Positions 5,155 to 8,432 of a stretch of 8,432 nucleotides of DNA are shown here, piece after piece; the stretch's first letter is position 1; every line of letters begins with the position of its first letter. Under the pieces are notes generated by a model. That model ran no database searches, was not told the origin of the DNA, and saw only the letters and a program-made list of their open reading frames with translations. A program made the translations under genes and the position numbers. The stretch spans positions 1 to 8,432 of the forward strand of contig JACCZR010000102.1 in NCBI GenBank assembly GCA_013695855.1, written 5' to 3'. Origin of the DNA: Thermoleophilaceae bacterium. GTDB taxonomy: Bacteria; Actinomycetota; Thermoleophilia; Solirubrobacterales; Thermoleophilaceae.

Positions 5155-6597
5155 TGACTTCGAGCGAGCCTTGGTCCTGCGGCTCGGCTTCTTGGCCGCC
5201 GCTTGGGCCGCCTCGAGCAGCTCGGCCAGCGAAGCCTCCAAGTGGTGCCCCACGGCCTCGACGTCGGGCAGAGCGTCGTAGTCGGCCAGCAGGCCGAAGT
5301 CGAGCTTGCCGTTGTAGCTCATGATCGCGATGGCGAGTGCGTGGTCGGTGGGGAGGAAGGCCACCGGCACGATCTCCTCCATCTCGCGGCCGAGCAGGTA
5401 CAGCGCGAACTGCGGCCCGGGGACGTTGGTCACGATCAGGTTGAAGAGCCGCGTGGAGAAGTTCACGCGTGAGGCCTGAGCGAGGAGGGTTGGCGGCGCG
5501 AAGTCCTGCAGCCCGGCGATCACCTCGGCGCCCAGCGCCTGCTTTGACTCCTTGAGGCCCTCCATGCCGGTGCGCACGATCCTCAGCCGCTCGACGGGGT
5601 CCTCGGCGTAGACCGGCAGGGGTCCGCGCATCGCGGCGATGCGGTTGCCGAGCGAACCGTGGTCGTCCTCGGTGCGGATGGAAACCGGCACCAGCGCCCG
5701 CAGCTCGAGGCCCTCGGTGCGCACGCCGCGCTCGCGCAGCCAGCGGCCCAGCGCGCCCGCCACCACCGCCAGCACCACGTCGTTCACGGTGCCGCCGAGT
5801 GAGTTCTTGATGGCCTTCAGCTCGTCGAGCTCGGATTGCACCCACCACAGGCGGCGGTGCTGGCCGATCGTCTGATTCAGCGGGACGTCGGGCGCTGGGT
5901 TCAGGCCCGCCCAGACGATCTCGCCCACGGCCTCGGCGGCCTCGCGGACCTCGTCAACCGTTCGGCCCGGGTGCGACAGCGCGCCGACCGCCTGCCCCGC
6001 CAGCTCGGCGGGACGGCGCAGCAGTCCCTTGACCCCCTTGGCCACCAGCTCGGCGTCGGAGGGCTCGGGCGCCGGCGTCCACTGGTCGCCGGCGCCTTCG
6101 ATCTCCTGAGGTACCGGACCGAGATCGAAGAGCACCGTGGAGAGGTCGACGCCCGAGACGCCGTCCACGAGGGCGTGATGGGTCTTGGAGATGAGCGCGA
6201 ACTTGCCGGACTCGAGGCCCTGGATCAGCCACAGCTCCCACAGCGGCTTCGAGCGGTCGAGGCGCTGGGAGAAGATCCGTCCAACCAGCCCGCGCAGCTG
6301 GTCGAGCGAGCCCGGCCCCGGCAGGGCGGTGTGGCGCACGTGGTAGTCGATGTTGAACTGGGGATCGTCGACCCAGAAGGGCCGCCCCATCTCGAAGCGC
6401 GGGAACGCGAGCTTCTGGCGGTAGCGGGGAACCAGTCCGAGCCGCGACTCGATGTGGTCCACGAAGTCCTCGCGCGATGGAGGCGGGCCCTCGAAGATCA
6501 CCAGCGCCCCGACGTGCATGTGCGAGGCCTGGCGCTCCTGGGCGAGGAAGGAGGCGTCGACCGCGCTGAGACGGTCCTTGTGGCCCTGCTTGCTCAC
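5152..6597 (-). CDS. Wax ester synthase / diacylglycerol O-acyltransferase (WS/DGAT), 481 aa
   Basis: The enzyme esterifies diacylglycerol or long-chain alcohols with fatty acyl-CoA to make storage triacylglycerol or wax esters, at the inner face of the membrane or on lipid bodies. The sequence shows the N-terminal RLSAVDASFL (9-18), PLWELWLIQG (118-127), the active-site HHxxxDG motif (His140-His141-Ala-Leu-Val-Asp145-Gly146), and PLNQTIGQHRR (239-249). VNDVVLAVVAGALGRWL (271-287) carries the conserved Asn-Asp. C-terminal-domain hallmarks are TNVPGP (390-395) and SYNGKLDFGLLADYDALPDV (427-446). The tail is basic (KKPSRRTKARSKS). Length is normal for the family. The minus frame stays open to 6897, but I chose GTG 6597 because the conserved N-terminus begins just after it, and everything upstream lies inside the divergent peptidase gene. 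No Shine-Dalgarno precedes the GTG, so a leaderless mRNA is possible. The choice between wax ester and triacylglycerol as product cannot be made from sequence. Confidence 0.92.
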   Translation of the reverse strand: MSKQGHKDRLSAVDASFLAQERQASHMHVGALVIFEGPPPSREDFVDHIESRLGLVPRYRQKLAFPRFEMGRPFWVDDPQFNIDYHVRHTALPGPGSLDQLRGLVGRIFSQRLDRSKPLWELWLIQGLESGKFALISKTHHALVDGVSGVDLSTVLFDLGPVPQEIEGAGDQWTPAPEPSDAELVAKGVKGLLRRPAELAGQAVGALSHPGRTVDEVREAAEAVGEIVWAGLNPAPDVPLNQTIGQHRRLWWVQSELDELKAIKNSLGGTVNDVVLAVVAGALGRWLRERGVRTEGLELRALVPVSIRTEDDHGSLGNRIAAMRGPLPVYAEDPVERLRIVRTGMEGLKESKQALGAEVIAGLQDFAPPTLLAQASRVNFSTRLFNLIVTNVPGPQFALYLLGREMEEIVPVAFLPTDHALAIAIMSYNGKLDFGLLADYDALPDVEAVGHHLEASLAELLEAAQAAAKKPSRRTKARSKS

Positions 6598-6604
6598 GTT
6601 GGCC

Positions 6605-6611
6605 AGACTAT
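6605..6611. promoter_or_regulatory. Candidate overlapping divergent -10 elements for the acyltransferase and the M28 peptidase
   Basis: Minus strand: TAGTCT (6610-6605) fits the TAnnnT pattern of actinobacterial -10 elements and ends 7 nt before GTG 6597. Plus strand: GACTAT (6606-6611) ends 5 nt before GTG 6617. These spacings are what leaderless transcripts starting at the GTG codons would need. No -35 hexamer is evident on either strand. The whole gap between the two start codons is 19 bp, so any promoter must lie here or inside the genes. Confidence 0.3.
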
Positions 6612-6616
6612 CCCGC

Positions 6617-7498
6617 GTGCGTGCCCTCTTCGTCGTGCTGGCGGTGCAGGTCCTGCTGGGGGCCGCCTTCGCCGTGCTCGCGGCCACGGGGAACATCCCC
6701 TTCACCTCCGACGAGCCCGAGGAGCGGGCTGCGAGGGCCGACCGCTTCGATTCGGCGGCTGCCTTCTCGCTGCTGCGCGAGCAGGTCGAGCTGGGGCCGC
6801 GGCCCGCGGGTTCGCGGGCCTCGCGCGCGCTCGGCGAACGGCTGCGAGGGCTGTTGCCCGACGGACGCTTCGAGGCTGTGCCCGGAGGCCTGCGCAACGT
6901 GGTGGGAGAGATCCCCGGCCGCGACCCCCGGCGCCGCGTGGTGGTGGGCGCGCACTACGACACAAAGGACATCCCGGGCTTCGTGGGCGCCAACGACGGC
7001 GCCTCGGGCACGGCTGTGGCCGTGCAGCTGGCCCGAACCCTGAAGCCCCGCCAGCTCGGCCCCAGCGTCGTCTTCGTGCTCTTCGACGGCGAGGAGAGCC
7101 CCGGCGACGCCCCCGACAGCGAGTTCCTGCGCCGCGGGCTGCGCGGCTCGAAGGCGATCGCTCCTCGCCTGCGCGACGCCGAGGCGATGGTCCTGCTCGA
7201 CTTCGTGGGAGACCGCGAGCTGAGCACGCCGCGCGAGGCCAACTCCGACGAGGAGCTGTGGAGCCGGCTGCGCGCAGCCGCCGCCCGCGTCGGCGCCGGA
7301 GAGGCCTTCCCGCCCGCTTTTACCGGCGCGATCTCCGACGACCACCTGCCCTTCATCGAGGCCGGCGTGCCCAGCATCGATCTCGTCGACTTCACCTACC
7401 CCTGCTTCCACAAGCCCTGCGACGATCTCTCGGCCGTCTCGGAGTCCAGTGTGGACAAGACCGGCGAGACGGTGCTCGAGCTGCTCACTACGCTCTGA
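6617..7498 (+). CDS. M28-family zinc peptidase, exported or membrane-anchored, 293 aa
   Basis: Residues 1-23 (MRALFVVLAVQVLLGAAFAV...) form a signal peptide or N-terminal anchor, placing the enzyme outside the membrane. The M28 metal-binding order is present: His113 (GAHYDT), Asp127 (GANDGASG), Glu159-Glu160 (FDGEE; catalytic base then ligand), Asp195 (LLDFVGD) and His265 (YPCFHKPCDD). The segment DDHLPFIEAGVPSIDLVDF (241-259) is typical of M28 aminopeptidases and of the related glutaminyl cyclase branch, so aminopeptidase is likelier but cyclase-like activity is not excluded. An unusual pair of cysteines (263, 268) brackets the last His ligand. GTG 6617 is chosen because it begins the hydrophobic N-terminus; the frame remains open upstream to 6452 but that part lies inside the acyltransferase gene. 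There is no Shine-Dalgarno. ispH follows after 4 bases, suggesting co-transcription. Confidence 0.85.
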   Translation: MRALFVVLAVQVLLGAAFAVLAATGNIPFTSDEPEERAARADRFDSAAAFSLLREQVELGPRPAGSRASRALGERLRGLLPDGRFEAVPGGLRNVVGEIPGRDPRRRVVVGAHYDTKDIPGFVGANDGASGTAVAVQLARTLKPRQLGPSVVFVLFDGEESPGDAPDSEFLRRGLRGSKAIAPRLRDAEAMVLLDFVGDRELSTPREANSDEELWSRLRAAAARVGAGEAFPPAFTGAISDDHLPFIEAGVPSIDLVDFTYPCFHKPCDDLSAVSESSVDKTGETVLELLTTL

Positions 7499-7502
7499 GG
7501 AG

Positions 7503-8432
7503 ATGCCTCCAACTCCCGAAAAGCTGCTTTTGGCCGCCCCGCGCGGCTACTGCGCCGGCGTGGACCGGGCGGTCCAGACGGTCGAGCGCGCGCTCGAGAT
7601 CCACGGCCCGCCCGTGTACGTGCGCAAGGAGATCGTGCACAACAAGCACGTGGTCGAGCAGCTGAAGGAGCGCGGCGCGATCTTCGTCGACCAGGAGACC
7701 GAGGTGCCCGAGGGCAAGACGGTCGTCTTCTCCGCCCACGGGGTCGCGCCCAGCGTGCACGCCAACGCCTCCGCGCGCCAGCTGCGCACCATCGACGCCA
7801 CCTGCCCGCTGGTGACCAAGGTGCACGTGGAGGCCAAGAAGTTCGCCGCCGACGGCTACACGATCGTCTTCATCGGCCACGAGGGCCACGAGGAGGTCGA
7901 GGGCACGATGGGCGAGGCCCCGGCCAGCATGGTCCTCATCGAGACCGAGGAGGATGTCGACAACCTCGAGGTCGAGGACCCCGACCGCGTGGCCTTCCTC
8001 ACCCAGACCACGCTCTCGGTCGACGAGACCGACCGCGTGATCCGCCGCCTGCGCGAGCGCTTCCCGAACGTCACGGGACCGAAGTCGGATGACATCTGCT
8101 ACGCCACCACCAACCGCCAGGCGGCCGTGCGCCAGATGGCCCGAGAGTGCGACCTCGTCCTGGTGATCGGCTCACGCAACTCCTCGAACTCCAACCGCCT
8201 GGTGGAGGTGGCGCGCGACCACGGCGCCGACTCCTACCTGATCGACAACCAGACCCAGGTGCAGGAGGAGTGGCTGGAGGGCACGCGCGTGGTGGGCATC
8301 TCCTCCGGGGCGAGCGCCCCCGAGGAGCTCGTCCAGTCCCTCGTCGACTTCTTTCGCGAGCGCGGCACCGAGCAGGTCTCGGAGTACGAGGTCGTCCAGG
8401 AGGACGTTCGTTTCATGCTCCCCAAGGAGATC
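7503..8432 (+). CDS. ispH: 4-hydroxy-3-methylbut-2-enyl diphosphate reductase IspH (LytB), 3' end cut off
   Basis: IspH is a [4Fe-4S] enzyme that reduces HMBPP to IPP and DMAPP, the last step of the MEP isoprenoid pathway, in the cytoplasm. All three cluster cysteines are present: Cys17 (PRGYCAGV), Cys101 (DATCPLV) and Cys199 (DDICYATTNRQ). Substrate-binding residues are also present: His46 (VHNKHVV), His79 (SAHGV), His129 and Glu131 (GHEEVEGTMGE), the TQTTLSVDE stretch (167-175) and SRNSSNSNRL (224-233). The visible 310 codons end in VRFMLPKEI, which is near the normal C-terminus, so only a few residues are missing. ATG 7503 gives the usual short lead before the first strand. A GAGGAG sits directly against this ATG with no spacer, so translation may depend partly on coupling to the upstream peptidase, whose stop is 4 bases away. 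Confidence 0.97.
   Translation, partial: MPPTPEKLLLAAPRGYCAGVDRAVQTVERALEIHGPPVYVRKEIVHNKHVVEQLKERGAIFVDQETEVPEGKTVVFSAHGVAPSVHANASARQLRTIDATCPLVTKVHVEAKKFAADGYTIVFIGHEGHEEVEGTMGEAPASMVLIETEEDVDNLEVEDPDRVAFLTQTTLSVDETDRVIRRLRERFPNVTGPKSDDICYATTNRQAAVRQMARECDLVLVIGSRNSSNSNRLVEVARDHGADSYLIDNQTQVQEEWLEGTRVVGISSGASAPEELVQSLVDFFRERGTEQVSEYEVVQEDVRFMLPKEI

Noticed and set aside
4074..5324. Plus-strand open frame (416 codons) overlapping the subtilase
   Set aside because: It is the +1-type shadow of the protease gene, dominated by Arg/Gly/Pro. The subtilase frame has the full catalytic triad.
6598..6897. 100-residue N-terminal extension of the WS/DGAT
   Set aside because: It is Ser/Arg/Ala-rich low-complexity sequence antisense to the peptidase. 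WS/DGAT proteins start just before the LSAVDASF motif, which matches GTG 6597.
5836..7665. Plus-strand open frame (609 codons) across the acyltransferase, peptidase and ispH start
   Set aside because: It crosses three genes with clear family motifs and shows no motif of its own. Its length is due to scarce stop codons in GC-rich DNA.
1..8432. tRNA, rRNA, CRISPR arrays, insertion sequences and riboswitches
   Set aside because: I saw no cloverleaf-like sequence, regularly spaced repeats, transposase motifs or terminal inverted repeats. Nearly all DNA is accounted for by protein genes, and the longest gap is 141 bp.

Overview
The window reads as chromosomal DNA of a high-GC Gram-positive bacterium, most likely an Actinomycetota. 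The evidence is G/C at nearly all third codon positions, frequent GTG starts, a holin-like / DUF3618 / DUF4235 / YihY gene run, and a WS/DGAT acyltransferase. The arginine-rich secreted subtilase ending in an 'RDRAGN' motif and the overall gene style hint at Thermoleophilia (Solirubrobacterales-like), but that is an impression and not a demonstrated placement. I see no phage, IS element, CRISPR array, rRNA or tRNA.

Layout. (1) At 1-261 the minus strand carries the N-terminal part of an unrecognised membrane protein that runs off the left edge. (2) At 309-2367 a tightly packed plus-strand operon encodes four small or medium membrane proteins: a holin-superfamily-III-like protein, a DUF3618 protein, a DUF4235 protein and a YihY/BrkB-family six-helix protein. 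The first three junctions overlap or nearly overlap. The DUF4235 gene appears to be broken near its start by a one-base deletion. (3) At 2476-3366 (minus) lies an alpha/beta hydrolase with a complete Ser-Asp-His triad. (4) At 3508-5133 (plus) lies a secreted subtilisin-like protease with an I9-type propeptide and a strongly cationic C-terminal module. (5) At 5152-6597 (minus) lies a wax ester synthase/diacylglycerol acyltransferase. (6) At 6617-7498 (plus) lies an exported or membrane-anchored M28-family metallopeptidase, followed after 4 bases by (7) ispH from 7503. ispH catalyses the last step of the MEP isoprenoid pathway and runs off the right edge just short of its stop codon.

How they fit together. 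The first operon is a cell-envelope cassette of unknown function. The middle of the window is a set of alternating, closely packed single genes (esterase-like hydrolase, secreted protease, neutral-lipid acyltransferase) with no evident shared pathway. M28 peptidase and ispH look co-transcribed but functionally unrelated. The points most worth a second look are the DUF4235 frameshift, the 19-bp divergent gap between the acyltransferase and the peptidase with a candidate shared -10 element, and the hypercationic tail of the subtilase. I did not find a convincing new multi-gene system. The best candidate for something uncharacterised is the four-gene membrane cassette.
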